Assembly (NCBI GenBank): GCA_963720945.1
Contig: CAVRHH010000029.1
Coordinates: 744,001-808,000, forward strand
Source of the DNA: Bog-532 sp963720945
GTDB lineage: Bacteria; Actinomycetota; Actinomycetes; Streptosporangiales; Streptosporangiaceae
Direction of reading: 5' to 3'
DNA length: 64,000 bases
Positions 49,166 through 57,358 of the stretch are shown one piece after another; the stretch's first letter is position 1; every line of letters starts with the position of its first letter. Both the position numbers and the translations under genes were made by a program. The notes below the pieces were generated by a model, which saw only the letters and a program-made list of their open reading frames with translations, searched no databases and was not told the origin of the DNA.

Positions 49166-50587
49166 CTAAGCTCCTGGGATGTCTCTGCCGCGACCCCGGG
49201 TGGGGGCACAGGGTGCCTCCGACCCGGGTGGGGGCACAGGTGCCTCCGCATAGAACGGAGCGGGGCGGGCGGGGTGCGGTGCCGGGACGGGCGGGGCCGG
49301 AGGGGGCGGGGTGCCGGGACGGGCGGGGCCGGAGGGGGCGGGGTGGCGGGACGGGCGGGAAGGGGCCGTCAGAACGGAGTCGAGCAGGTCGGTGCGGGCC
49401 TGGTCGACGGCGGCGAGCATGGCGCCGCGCAGGACCGGGGCGCCGGTGACGCCGGTGGGGACGACGCGGGGGCTGGCCGGGCAGATACGGGCCACCTCGG
49501 CCGCAACCCGGTCGGCGAGGGCGGAGCCGCCCGCCAGGCCGACGTCGCCGCCGAGCACGACAAGGCCGGGATCGAGGACGACGGAGACCGAGGCCACCCC
49601 GGTCGCGACGCGGCGCGCCAGTTCGCCGAGGAACTCCTTCGCGCGGGCCGCGGTCCCGGACGCCGCGGCGCCGTTCCCGCTGGCCGCGGCGTCGTGGTCG
49701 CCGGCGGCCCGGACGGCCGCGCGGACCGCCTCCTCGGCGGTGGGGGCGGCGAAGCCGAAGACCCCGGCCAGCATGCGTACCACGCTCGCGCCGACCAGCG
49801 ACTGCAGGCCGCCGTTGGCCGGATGGCGGACATCCTCCTGCAGCGGCGCGCCGGGCACGGGCAGGTAGCCGATCTCGCCCGCCGCCCCGGCGGCACCCCG
49901 GTGCACCTTGCCGCCGAGAAACGCCGCCATGCCGAGGCCGCCGCCGATCCACACGAGCACGAAGTCCTCCAGGCCCCGCGCGGCGCCGACGGAGCGCTCG
50001 GCCAGGGCAGCCAGGTTGACGTCGTTCTCGATGATGACGGGGCGGTTCAGCGCGCCGCGCAGCGCGCCGAGCACGCCTTCATGCCAGTCGGGCAGGTTGA
50101 TCGCGAGCCGCGGGTCACCGGTCCGGGGGTCCACGACACCCGGGCTGCCGATGACGAACGCGTTCAGCCGGCTCATCTCCACCCCGGCGGTCCGGCAGGC
50201 CCGGTCGACCGCGCCGCGGACCAGTTCCACCGGGTTGGCCGAGCCGTTGGGGTTCACGCTGACCTCGGCGACCACGCGCCCGGTGACGTCGGCGACGCCG
50301 GCGCTGACGCCATCCAGTTCGACGTAGAGCCCGGCGACGTAGGCGCTGGATGGGACGACGGAGTAGAGCGCGGCGTTCGGGCCGCGGCCGCCTTCCTGCT
50401 GGCCGACGACCGTGACCAGGCCGCGCTCCTCGAGCCGGGCCAGCATCTGGGCCACGGTGACCTTCGAGACCCCCGTCTGCTCACTGATCCGCGTGCGGGT
50501 CAGCGGAGTCCCGGGAAGCAGCAGGTCAAGGGCGGCGCGGTCGTTCAGCTGGCGCAGCAGACTCGGCGTACCCGGTCGGCGCTCCAT
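49166..50587 (-). CDS. ROK-family transcriptional repressor with altered C-terminus
   Basis: Sugar-responsive repressor. An N-terminal winged helix (LTRTRISEQTGVSKVTVAQMLARLEERGLV) is followed by the ROK ATPase-like fold: AGLYVELDGVSAGVADVTG, FVIGSPGVVD, VIIENDVNLAALAE, GAAGAAGEIGYLPV. The ROK zinc cysteines (CxCGxxGC) are absent, as in some repressor members. ATG 50587 follows AGGAGAGGG. The tail after about residue 405 (PSRPSRHPAPSGPARPG onward) is read from REP-like DNA, and the last residues and stop come from the right end of IS110 copy 2, so insertion has replaced the original terminus. The next gene is a lipoprotein remnant, fitting a sugar-uptake locus. Confidence 0.85.
   Translation of the reverse strand: MERRPGTPSLLRQLNDRAALDLLLPGTPLTRTRISEQTGVSKVTVAQMLARLEERGLVTVVGQQEGGRGPNAALYSVVPSSAYVAGLYVELDGVSAGVADVTGRVVAEVSVNPNGSANPVELVRGAVDRACRTAGVEMSRLNAFVIGSPGVVDPRTGDPRLAINLPDWHEGVLGALRGALNRPVIIENDVNLAALAERSVGAARGLEDFVLVWIGGGLGMAAFLGGKVHRGAAGAAGEIGYLPVPGAPLQEDVRHPANGGLQSLVGASVVRMLAGVFGFAAPTAEEAVRAAVRAAGDHDAAASGNGAAASGTAARAKEFLGELARRVATGVASVSVVLDPGLVVLGGDVGLAGGSALADRVAAEVARICPASPRVVPTGVTGAPVLRGAMLAAVDQARTDLLDSVLTAPSRPSRHPAPSGPARPGTPPPPAPPVPAPHPARPAPFYAEAPVPPPGSEAPCAPTRGRGRDIPGA
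49185..49255. repeat. REP-like sequence at right edge of IS110 array
   Basis: CTGCCGCGACCC, CGGGTGGGGGCACAGGGTGCCTCC, GACCCGGGTGGGGGCACAGGTGCCTCCGC: two degenerate units with AGGTGCCTCC in place of the IS target AGGTGCCTCT. Confidence 0.75.
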
Positions 50588-50748
50588 TGCAGTCCCTCTC
50601 CTGTCCCCCCCCCCGGCCACATTGCCCGGGTCTTGTGTTTCCATTCTGCAACGGCCCTATCCTACAGGAAAGTTTCCGATTAGTTTTCTCAGCGCGGCCG
50701 TGTCTCCCCTATCTCTACGGCGTCCCCCCGGGGGAAGGAGAGCCAGCA

Positions 50749-51006
50749 GTGAGACCCAGAAAATCCACCGTCGGGCGCACCGGGCGCACGGGAGGCGTCG
50801 GTCCCGGTGGGCTCGGCGCGGTGGCCTGGTGCGCGACGGCCGCGCTCGCGGTCGCCGGCTGCGGCTCGGGCTCGTCGACCTCCTCGTCGAGTTCCGCAGC
50901 TCCTGCCTCGCTCACCCGGGCACACCCCGCCGCCGTGGATCCTCGCCGCGCTGGAAGGCGGGCTGGCCGGGGTCACCAGTGTCGAGCATCGCGCTACGCG
51001 AGGTGA
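50749..51006 (+). pseudogene. 5' remnant of a lipoprotein (probable sugar-binding protein)
   Basis: GTG 50749 has GGAAGGAG eight bases upstream. The 85-residue product starts with a positively charged Arg-rich stretch, a hydrophobic segment and the lipobox LAVAGC (VAWCATAALAVAGCGSGSS), then a Ser-rich linker; after SSAAPASLTRAH it turns into Arg-rich out-of-frame text and stops. A solute-binding lipoprotein next to a ROK repressor is the common layout, so this is likely its truncated start. Confidence 0.6.
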
Positions 51007-51400
51007 ACGATCGAAAACTTATGCAATTTCTGCGGTAAACGCAGCAGAAACCGCACAAGTTCGGCCGGGGGCGGGCGATCGGCGGGGCGGGCGATCGGCG
51101 GGGCGGGCGGTTCAGCGGCGGAGCGGGCGGTTCAGCGGCGGGCGATCGGCCGGGCGGGCGGTTCAGCGGCGGGCGATCGGCCGGGCGGGCGGTTCAGCGG
51201 CGGGCGATCGGCGGGGCGGGCGGTTCAGCGGCGGGCGGGCGTTGGGGGTTAGGCCGTAGTTCCCGCCGGTGGCGAACCGATAGGGCGCTGACCAGGTGAA
51301 ACAGCCTCAGCTCATGACTACGTAGGCATGTAATTTCCGTGATCAAGGGCTCCACCACCTGGTCAAACGCGTTGACCAATCGGCTTGGGGGAACTTCCGG
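51007..51400. other. Intergenic region with minisatellite
   Basis: No gene is supported. The left half is a repeat array (51070-51240); the right half (51241-51400) has short frames only. Confidence 0.55.
51070..51240. repeat. About 30-bp compound tandem repeat
   Basis: Alternating modules GGCGATCGGCCGGGCGGGC and GGTTCAGCGGCG repeated about six times with small variations. Confidence 0.85.
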
Positions 51401-52078
51401 TCAGCCGGCGGGGAGCTGGCCTCGTTCGGCGTCCCGGGCCAGCTTGCGGCTCTCCTTGAGGGAACGGCCGCGCGCCTCGGCCGGCAGGCGCCAGATGGTG
51501 TTGCCGCCCATCAGGTTGAAGCTGCGGATATGGATGACCGGCGCGCCCGGGCGCGGTTCGTACGGGGCACCGCGCTCCGTGTTACCGCCCATCAGCGAAA
51601 AGCCGCTGATCTCCACGTCCACGGTGCTGGGCAGGTAGATGGTCGAGCCGCCCATGATCGCGAACATGTTCAGGGTGAGGCCGTTGGCGTCGATCTCCGC
51701 GTCGCGCAGGTCGATCTCGTCCCCGCCCATGATCGCCACCGTGTTGACCACGGAGGCGGGCCGCAGCCGCCCGCGCCGCTGTGAGCCGCCCATGATGGCC
51801 ACGAACCACCGGGTCTTCGGGCGCTGGGCCGGGTCGGCTGCCGCGGGCTGGGCGAGGGCGCCCAGCGGCTGGCTGACGTCCGGCAGGTCACGCGTGACGG
51901 CGGCCAGGTCGGCCCGGGTCTTGGCCGCCAGCACCAGGGAAGCGCGTTCCTCGTGCTCGTCCAGGGTGAGGCGGCCGACCGCCGCGTGCTGGCCGAGCAC
52001 CTCGAGCACGCTGTCCCGGTCCTGGTCCGAGACCCGTAGCTCTCCTTCGGGCAGCGGGGGCTGTGCTGGTCCGGTCAC
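51401..52078 (-). CDS. DUF1707 protein with LiaF-like C-terminal repeats
   Basis: A 225-residue protein. Residues about 12-65 are DUF1707 (LRVSDQDRDSVLEVLGQHAA, GRLTLDEHEERASLVLAAKT). The rest has four copies of a beta-strand motif around IMGG (FVAIMGGSQRRG, VAIMGGDEIDLRDAEI, FAIMGGSTIYLPSTVDVEI, NLMGGNTIWRLPAEA), as in the C-terminal part of LiaF-like cell-envelope stress proteins. GTG 52078 follows GGAGGAAAC. Probable envelope-stress or signalling role, by family only. Confidence 0.87.
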   Translation of the reverse strand: MTGPAQPPLPEGELRVSDQDRDSVLEVLGQHAAVGRLTLDEHEERASLVLAAKTRADLAAVTRDLPDVSQPLGALAQPAAADPAQRPKTRWFVAIMGGSQRRGRLRPASVVNTVAIMGGDEIDLRDAEIDANGLTLNMFAIMGGSTIYLPSTVDVEISGFSLMGGNTERGAPYEPRPGAPVIHIRSFNLMGGNTIWRLPAEARGRSLKESRKLARDAERGQLPAG

Positions 52079-52163
52079 GACCGTTTCCTCCGTCAAGGCC
52101 AGTCCCGGCGGACTATTCCGCAGGTTCCCCACCAGATTGGCCTGCCCCGGGCTGGCTGGCAAA

Positions 52164-52365
52164 CTACTTCGCCGGGGCGCCAGCGCGCAGGCCGTCCATG
52201 ACGAGGTCGAGCAGCCGGGCGGCGCGGGCCTCCCAGTCGGCGTCGTCGATGCGCTAGAGGAAGCCCATCAGGAGTAGCACGCCGTCGGGGTCGAGGCCGG
52301 GCTGGATGCTCCCGGCCTCGTCACACGCCCGCAACAGCAGCGTGATGGCGGCCCGGCGGGGTGCA
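52164..52365 (-). pseudogene. TetR-family regulator C-terminal remnant
   Basis: Reading the minus strand gives RRAAITLLLRACDEAGSIQ, DPDGVLLLMGFL, a stop (TAG), then RIDDADWEARAARLLDLVM and DGLRAGAPAK. This is the ligand domain end of a TetR/SbtR-type repressor with an in-frame stop; the N-terminal DNA-binding part is missing. Confidence 0.65.
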
Positions 52366-52407
52366 GGTCGCGCGCCGATGCGGGTTTTACGGCTCTGAGG
52401 CGGCATA

Positions 52408-52866
52408 ATGCTGGTCATGCGGCTTTCAGCCCGCGCGGACTACGCGTTGCGCGCGGCAATCGAACTCGCCTCGGCTACGGACAGCCATGTGACGGCGGAT
52501 CGAATCGCACGCGCACAGCAGATTCCGGGCAAGTTCCTGGAGACGATCCTGACCCAGCTGAGGCGCGCCGGGCTGATCCGCAGCCAGCGCGGGCCGGAGG
52601 GCGGTTTCTGGCTGGCCCGGCCGGCCAGCGAGATCTCGCTGGCCGAGATCATCCGCGCCATCGACGGCCCGCTGCTCGGCGTGCGCGGCGAGCGCCCGGA
52701 GAACATCGAATACCCCGGGGCCGCCGAGCCCCTGCAGCAGGTGTGGATCGCGCTGCGGGCCAACGAACGGGCCATCCTCAACGAGGTCACGCTCGGGCAC
52801 ATCGTTGCGGGAGAGCTCCCGCTCAGCGTGCGCACGCTGGCCGCGGACCCGCGGGCCTGGGTCTGA
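52408..52866 (+). CDS. Rrf2-family transcriptional regulator
   Basis: A 152-residue regulator with the Rrf2 winged helix: MRLSARADYALRAAIELA, TADRIARAQQIPGKFLETIL, AGLIRSQRGPEGGFWLARP, EISLAEIIRAIDGPL. The three cluster cysteines of IscR/NsrR are absent, so it does not bind an Fe-S cluster that way. Start ATG 52408 with GAGG seven bases upstream; ATG 52417 also fits. It starts next to the TetR remnant and is convergent with clgR. Confidence 0.9.
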   Translation: MLVMRLSARADYALRAAIELASATDSHVTADRIARAQQIPGKFLETILTQLRRAGLIRSQRGPEGGFWLARPASEISLAEIIRAIDGPLLGVRGERPENIEYPGAAEPLQQVWIALRANERAILNEVTLGHIVAGELPLSVRTLAADPRAWV

Positions 52867-52944
52867 CCGGCCCACGGGATAACGCGAACGGCGGGCGCAG
52901 CCTCGCCACGCCCGCCGCATCGCGGTATCAGTTCAGTGAGCCGG

Positions 52945-53361
52945 TTACACCGGCACCATGTCGGTCACTTCATGTACGTGGGACCCGACCGTGCCGAACC
53001 CGCCAGCAGGGTCGGAGGTCATGCCATCGGAGCTGAATCCTGCGTTGCGCACCACGCCCACGGTGACCTGGCCGCCAGCCGGCAGCTTCGGCTCCCTTGG
53101 CGCCTCTAGCACCGGCTCGTTCTGCAGCTCAGCCAGCGCGAAGTTATCCGCAACCTCGCGGAAGACCTGTGAAAGGGGTATCCCGAGCGCGCTGCAGATA
53201 GCAGCGAGCAGCTCAGAGGACGCCTCTTTCTGCCCCCGTTCAACTTCAGACAGGTAACCCAGCGAGACCCGAGCGGAGGCTGATACCTCTCTCAGGGTCC
53301 GACCCTGCCGCAGGCGCAGCCGACGCAGCACGTCACCGAGCAAGTGACGAAGCAAAACCAT
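52945..53361 (-). CDS. clgR: Clp protease gene regulator ClgR
   Basis: A 138-residue XRE activator. The helix-turn-helix GDVLRRLRLRQGRTLREVSA, ARVSLGYLSEVERGQKEASS and ELLAAICSALGIPLSQVFRE matches ClgR, which activates clp protease and stress genes and is itself degraded by ClpP. The position beside cinA and pgsA is the same as in mycobacteria. ATG 53361 follows AAGGAG at eight bases. The C-terminal VTVGVVRNAGF and the valine-rich end (TDMVPV) may be the degradation signal; this is inferred. Confidence 0.93.
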   Translation of the reverse strand: MVLLRHLLGDVLRRLRLRQGRTLREVSASARVSLGYLSEVERGQKEASSELLAAICSALGIPLSQVFREVADNFALAELQNEPVLEAPREPKLPAGGQVTVGVVRNAGFSSDGMTSDPAGGFGTVGSHVHEVTDMVPV

Positions 53362-53469
53362 CGTCGCACTCCTTCCCGAGGCAGAACCGTTACCCCTCCA
53401 CGGTACCTGTCCGCATGGTCAGTCCGGGAGTCCGCAACGGCCCGTTTCGCTTCTGACGTAACGCTGTAA

Positions 53470-53979
53470 TCAGCGGATGTCTTCCCGAAGCCGGCCGAGC
53501 AGGAGGGCTAGCGACCGCTCTACCGCCAGCCTACGGATCTGGTCTCGGTCCCCGTCAAGCGCAAGCGTGCGAACAACCGTGTCGCCGTCCGCGCTGACCG
53601 CGATATGCACGGTCCCGACGGGCTGGCCGTCCTGCGGGTCCGGGCCGGCCACGCCGGTCGTGGCCACGCCGAAGGTGGCGTTCAGCCGCTGGCGGGCGCC
53701 GTCGGCCATGGCGGCGGCCACGCCCGGGTACACCGCGCCGTGTTTGTCCAGCATGGCCTGGTCCACGCCGAGCAGGGCCGCCTTGAGCTCGGTGGCGTAG
53801 GCCACGATCCCGCCGCGCACGGCGTAGGACGCACCGGGGACCGTCGTCAGCCCGGCCACCACCAGGCCGCCGGTCAGCGATTCGGCGGCGGCGACGGTCT
53901 GCCCGGCGTCCCGGAGCAGGGCGATCACCTGGCCGGCCAGCAGGCGCGTATCGTCGCTTACCGGCTCGTTTTCGGTCAT
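53470..53979 (-). CDS. cinA: CinA-type nicotinamide-nucleotide amidohydrolase (PncC)
   Basis: A 169-residue protein that is a single CinA C-terminal domain: TVAAAESLTGGLVVAGLTTV, SYAVRGGIVAYATELKAALL, VYPGVAAAMADGARQRL, GVATTGVAGPDPQDGQPVGTVH. It hydrolyses NMN to NaMN. The N-terminal CinA domain is absent, as is usual in actinomycetes. ATG 53979 follows AGGGGAGG. Order pgsA-cinA-clgR is conserved. Confidence 0.93.
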   Translation of the reverse strand: MTENEPVSDDTRLLAGQVIALLRDAGQTVAAAESLTGGLVVAGLTTVPGASYAVRGGIVAYATELKAALLGVDQAMLDKHGAVYPGVAAAMADGARQRLNATFGVATTGVAGPDPQDGQPVGTVHIAVSADGDTVVRTLALDGDRDQIRRLAVERSLALLLGRLREDIR

Positions 53980-54045
53980 TTCCTCCCCTGTTCTCCCGTG
54001 GCTGCTTTCGCCGCCTGCCCGGGACGAGGCGGTCTGGCGCCGGCG

Positions 54046-54675
54046 TCAGCGGGCCGCGCTGGGGCGCTCCAGGCGGGCGGCGCGGAGTACGTAGTCGGCG
54101 CCTGTGACCACTGTCACCGCAACGGCGATGCCCATCAGGACGGGGCGGGCGGCGCCGAACGGCCCCGGCAGCACGTACAGGCTGATCGCCACCATCTGCA
54201 GCAGCGTCTTGAGCTTGCCGCCGCGGCTCGCCGCGATCACGCCGCGCTTGATAACGGCGAACCGCAGCACGGTGACCCCGACCTCACGGATCAGGATCAC
54301 CGCGGTGACCCACCAGGAGAGCTCGTGCATCACCGACAGGCTGATCAGCGCCGCCCCGGTCAGTGCCTTGTCGGCAATGGGGTCGGCGATCTTGCCGAAG
54401 TCGGTGACCAGCCCCCGCTGCCGGGCCAGGTGGCCGTCCAGGAAATCCGTCGCCGAGGCGATCCAGAACAGCACGAAGGCGGCGATGCGCCCCGTGGTCC
54501 CCCCGGCGGCCAGGCAGGCGACGAACGCGGGCACCAGGACGATGCGCAGCACGGTCAGCATGTTCGCCACGTTGACGAGGCCGGGCGCGGCGGCCGGTAC
54601 CGGGGCAGCCCCGGAGGGCCGCTGAGCCGCCCCTGGCGGCCCGGGAGGCTGTGAAGCCGCCCCGGGGGTGGTCAA
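54046..54675 (-). CDS. pgsA: CDP-diacylglycerol-glycerol-3-phosphate phosphatidyltransferase
   Basis: Membrane enzyme making phosphatidylglycerol phosphate. The CDP-alcohol phosphatidyltransferase motif is complete: ATDFLDGHLARQRGLVTDFG then KIADPIADK. There are four to six membrane segments (VANMLTVLRIVLVPAFVACL at the start). The first 30 residues are Pro/Ala-rich and extra. The TTG start at 54675 overlaps the rimO stop (TTGA). Confidence 0.93.
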   Translation of the reverse strand: MTTPGAASQPPGPPGAAQRPSGAAPVPAAAPGLVNVANMLTVLRIVLVPAFVACLAAGGTTGRIAAFVLFWIASATDFLDGHLARQRGLVTDFGKIADPIADKALTGAALISLSVMHELSWWVTAVILIREVGVTVLRFAVIKRGVIAASRGGKLKTLLQMVAISLYVLPGPFGAARPVLMGIAVAVTVVTGADYVLRAARLERPSAAR

Positions 54676-56249
54676 CGCCGTTCCGCCAGCGAGCGCGTGA
54701 CCGGGGGCTCCGCGGAGCCGGCCGGGGTCTGGGCGGCGGCGACCAGGTCGACCCCGTCCGAGGAGACGACCGTGGCCCGGACGATCTGCCCGGGGCGCAG
54801 ATCGGCGCTGGCGTGCACGGTGGTGGTTCCGTCGACTTCGGGGGCCTGATGGGCCGCCCGCCCCTCGAACTCTCCGTCGCCGAGACGCTCTTCGATGAGC
54901 ACCTCGACGGTCTCACCGATGCGGTCGGCCCCCCGCTGCGCCATCAGTTCCTCGGCAAGGGCGGCGACCTCCTCGACCCGCCGGGCCACCTCCGCCCCGG
55001 CGAGCTTGCCGGGCAGGGCGGCGGCCTCGGTGCCGTCCTCGTCGGAGTAGCCGAAGACCCCGATCGCATCCAGCCGCGCGCTGCTGAGGAACAGCTCCAG
55101 CTCGCGCAGGTCATCGGGGGTCTCGCCGGGGAAGCCGACGATGAAATTGGATCGCACGCCGGCCTGCGGGGCGACTGCCCGGATGCGCTCCAGCAGATCC
55201 AGGAAACGCTTCCGGTCGCCGAACCGGCGCATCGCGCGCAGCAGCGGGCCACTGGCGTGCTGGAAGGACAGGTCGAAGTACGGGGCCACGCCCGGCGTGC
55301 CGGCGATGGCCTCGATGAGGCCGGGCCGGAGCTCGGCCGGCTGCAGGTAGCTGATCCGCACCCGCCCGATGCCGGGGACCGCGGCCAGGTCGGGCAGGAT
55401 CTCCTCCAGCAGGCGCAGGTTGCCGAGGTCCTTGCCGTAGGAGGTGGAGTTCTCGCTGACCAGGTACAGTTCCCTGACGCCGTGCGCAGCCAGCCATTCG
55501 GCCTCCGCGAGCAGCTCGGGCGGCCGGCGCGACAGGTAGGCACCGCGGAACGCCGGGATGGCGCAGAAGGAGCACCGCCGGTCGCAGCCGGAAGCGATCT
55601 TGAGCGGCGCGGCGACGCCGTTCGACAGCCGGCGGCGCGGCGTGCGCGGGCCCGACGGCGGGGCGAGGCCGGGCGGCAGGTCACCGGCCACCGCGCCGCC
55701 CCCAGCGCCGGGAACAGCGGGCTCAGCGGAGCCGGGGGCCGCCTCGGCCGGGGCGGTCGCGCCCGCGGGCCGGTCAGCGGGGCTGATCGGCAGCAGGGTG
55801 CGGCGGTCCCGCGGGGTGTGCGCGGTCCTGCGCCGGCCGGCCAGCACGTCCTCCAGCCGGGTCGCGATGTCGCCGTAGTCGTCGAAACTGAGGATCTGGG
55901 CCTCGGGCAGCGCGTCGGCCAGCTCGCTGCCGTAGCGTTCGGCCAGGCAGCCGACGGCGGCGACCTTGACCCCGGACTCGGCCGCGCTGAGCAGCTCGTC
56001 GATGGATTCCTGCTTGGCCGCCTGAATGAAGCCGCAGGTGTTGACCATGACGATGCTGGCGTCCTCCCCCTCGGCGGCGAGTTCCCAGCCGCCCGCGGCC
56101 AGCCGCCCGGCCAGTTCCTCGGAGTCGACCTCGTTGCGGGCGCAGCCGAGCGTGATCAGGCTGACGGTACGGCGGGCACCGCGGCCGTCATCCGGCACGG
56201 CGGTATCCGGAACGTGAGTGCCCGAGGGCTCGCGGGGTGTGGAAGGCAC
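54672..56249 (-). CDS. rimO: Ribosomal protein S12 methylthiotransferase RimO
   Basis: Radical-SAM methylthiotransferase acting on Asp 89 of S12. Cluster cysteines: Cys 36 (ITLGCARNEVDSEE), Cys 72 (VNTCGFI), Cys 101 (AVGCLAERYG); radical-SAM motif CDRRCSFC (Cys 222, 226, 229), then FRGAYLSRRP. A C-terminal TRAM domain is present. An Ala/Pro/Gly-rich insert of about 55 residues (156-208) sits before the radical-SAM motif. GTG 56249 is used. Confidence 0.95.
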   Translation of the reverse strand: MPSTPREPSGTHVPDTAVPDDGRGARRTVSLITLGCARNEVDSEELAGRLAAGGWELAAEGEDASIVMVNTCGFIQAAKQESIDELLSAAESGVKVAAVGCLAERYGSELADALPEAQILSFDDYGDIATRLEDVLAGRRRTAHTPRDRRTLLPISPADRPAGATAPAEAAPGSAEPAVPGAGGGAVAGDLPPGLAPPSGPRTPRRRLSNGVAAPLKIASGCDRRCSFCAIPAFRGAYLSRRPPELLAEAEWLAAHGVRELYLVSENSTSYGKDLGNLRLLEEILPDLAAVPGIGRVRISYLQPAELRPGLIEAIAGTPGVAPYFDLSFQHASGPLLRAMRRFGDRKRFLDLLERIRAVAPQAGVRSNFIVGFPGETPDDLRELELFLSSARLDAIGVFGYSDEDGTEAAALPGKLAGAEVARRVEEVAALAEELMAQRGADRIGETVEVLIEERLGDGEFEGRAAHQAPEVDGTTTVHASADLRPGQIVRATVVSSDGVDLVAAAQTPAGSAEPPVTRSLAERR

Positions 56250-56372
56250 ACCGGCAGATTACGGCACCCCCGCCGGTGCGGCGGTCATGAGCGGTCACCG
56301 GGGAGCCCCCTGGCCGGGGCCGGAGCCCCATCATGTCCCGTTCGGGAAAATATGCGGCGGGAATAACGGACG

Positions 56373-57134
56373 CTAGCCGGCCGAACCGGTCACCGGCTGG
56401 CCGGAGACCTTCTCGGCCGGTCCCAGGGTGAGCGTGACCGGCTGGCTCGTGCCGGGCGATTCCTTCTTCCCGTTGACGGTCAGCACGATCCCGGCCGGGT
56501 TGCCGAGGCGCAGGTCCACCGCCTGGGTCTCCTTCCACGTCTGCGTGGAGCCCGCGGGAACGACTCCGCTGTAGATCGTGGCGCCCTGGCCGTTGGTCAG
56601 GTAGACCCAGCAGTCCTCGACCGCAGTCAGCTGGATGACCACGTCGCTGGCGGCCGGCGCGGTGGGCGACGCCGCCGGGGACGGCGAGGACGGGGCGGCG
56701 GACGGATGGTGCGTGGCGACCGGCCCCACGGCCGCGGCCGGCTTGGCAGGGGAGCCCGACGACGACACCAGGTGGTAGGCCCCGTAGCCGACGACCACCA
56801 GCAGCGCGATGATCATGGCGACGCTCCAGTTCAGTGAGCGCCGTTCCTTGATCCGCAGCGGGGTGGACGGCTCGAACACGTCGGCCGCCCTGATCGCTTC
56901 CGGCGCGCCGTGCGCCTCGTCGTACTCCTGGATCAGCGGGCCCGGATCGGTGCCGACCACGGCGGCAACGCTCCGGATGTGCCCCCGCGTGTAGAAGTCG
57001 CCGCCGCAGGCCGAGAAATCGTCCTGCTCGATGCCCCGGATGATCGTTTCCCTGATGCGGGTCCGCTCGCTGACCTGCGTCACGGTGAGACCGGACTGCC
57101 GGCGTGCTTCTGCCAGCGTGTCACCGATGCTCAC
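56373..57134 (-). CDS. RodZ-like HTH protein with membrane anchor and DUF4115
   Basis: A 253-residue protein: N-terminal helix-turn-helix of RodZ type (GDTLAEARRQSGLTVTQVSE, TRIRETIIRGIEQDDFSACG, GGDFYTRGHIRSVAAVVGTD), a membrane helix (VAMIIALLVVVGYGAYHLV), a Pro/Ser linker and an outer DUF4115 domain (VVIQLTAVEDCWVYLTNGQG, TWKETQAVDLRLGNPAGIVL, TVNGK). GTG 57134 has GGAGG six bases upstream. Likely linked to cell shape or division, as it sits between ftsK and rimO. Confidence 0.87.
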   Translation of the reverse strand: MSIGDTLAEARRQSGLTVTQVSERTRIRETIIRGIEQDDFSACGGDFYTRGHIRSVAAVVGTDPGPLIQEYDEAHGAPEAIRAADVFEPSTPLRIKERRSLNWSVAMIIALLVVVGYGAYHLVSSSGSPAKPAAAVGPVATHHPSAAPSSPSPAASPTAPAASDVVIQLTAVEDCWVYLTNGQGATIYSGVVPAGSTQTWKETQAVDLRLGNPAGIVLTVNGKKESPGTSQPVTLTLGPAEKVSGQPVTGSAG

Positions 57135-57358
57135 GCTGCGCCTCCACTGGCGTGTCTCGTACCTGTCATCTCCGCGTGCGGGAGTCATCACTAAGTGTAG
57201 ACAACCGGTGCTCACCGAAGATGAAGCCACTGTTCCCTGTTGATGACCTGTTACCGGCGATCCGGAAAGCAACGGACGACCGTCCCGAATCCCCCCCGCC
57301 CAGACTAAGCCGGTCTCCGTGCCTTTGGGCTCCGGGGCAGGTTACCGCCCCGCGGCTG

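Larger units (their letters stand above)
47678..49184 (+). mobile_element. IS110-family insertion sequence, copy 2
   Basis: Same ends and same CT-core junctions as copy 1. The element sequence appears identical; only the flanking REP-like bases differ (GTAGGTAAAGGTGC here, GTAGGTGC at copy 1), which argues against a simple assembly duplication. Its right end lies inside the 3' end of the ROK gene on the other strand. Confidence 0.92.

Noticed and set aside
46139..49184. IS110 pair as an assembly duplication
   Set aside because: Flanking REP-like bases differ between the copies and each copy has correct CT-core junctions, so two real insertions are more likely; read depth would settle it.
53362..53469. 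ClgR operator upstream of clgR
   Set aside because: I found no clear inverted repeat matching a ClgR site in this short gap.
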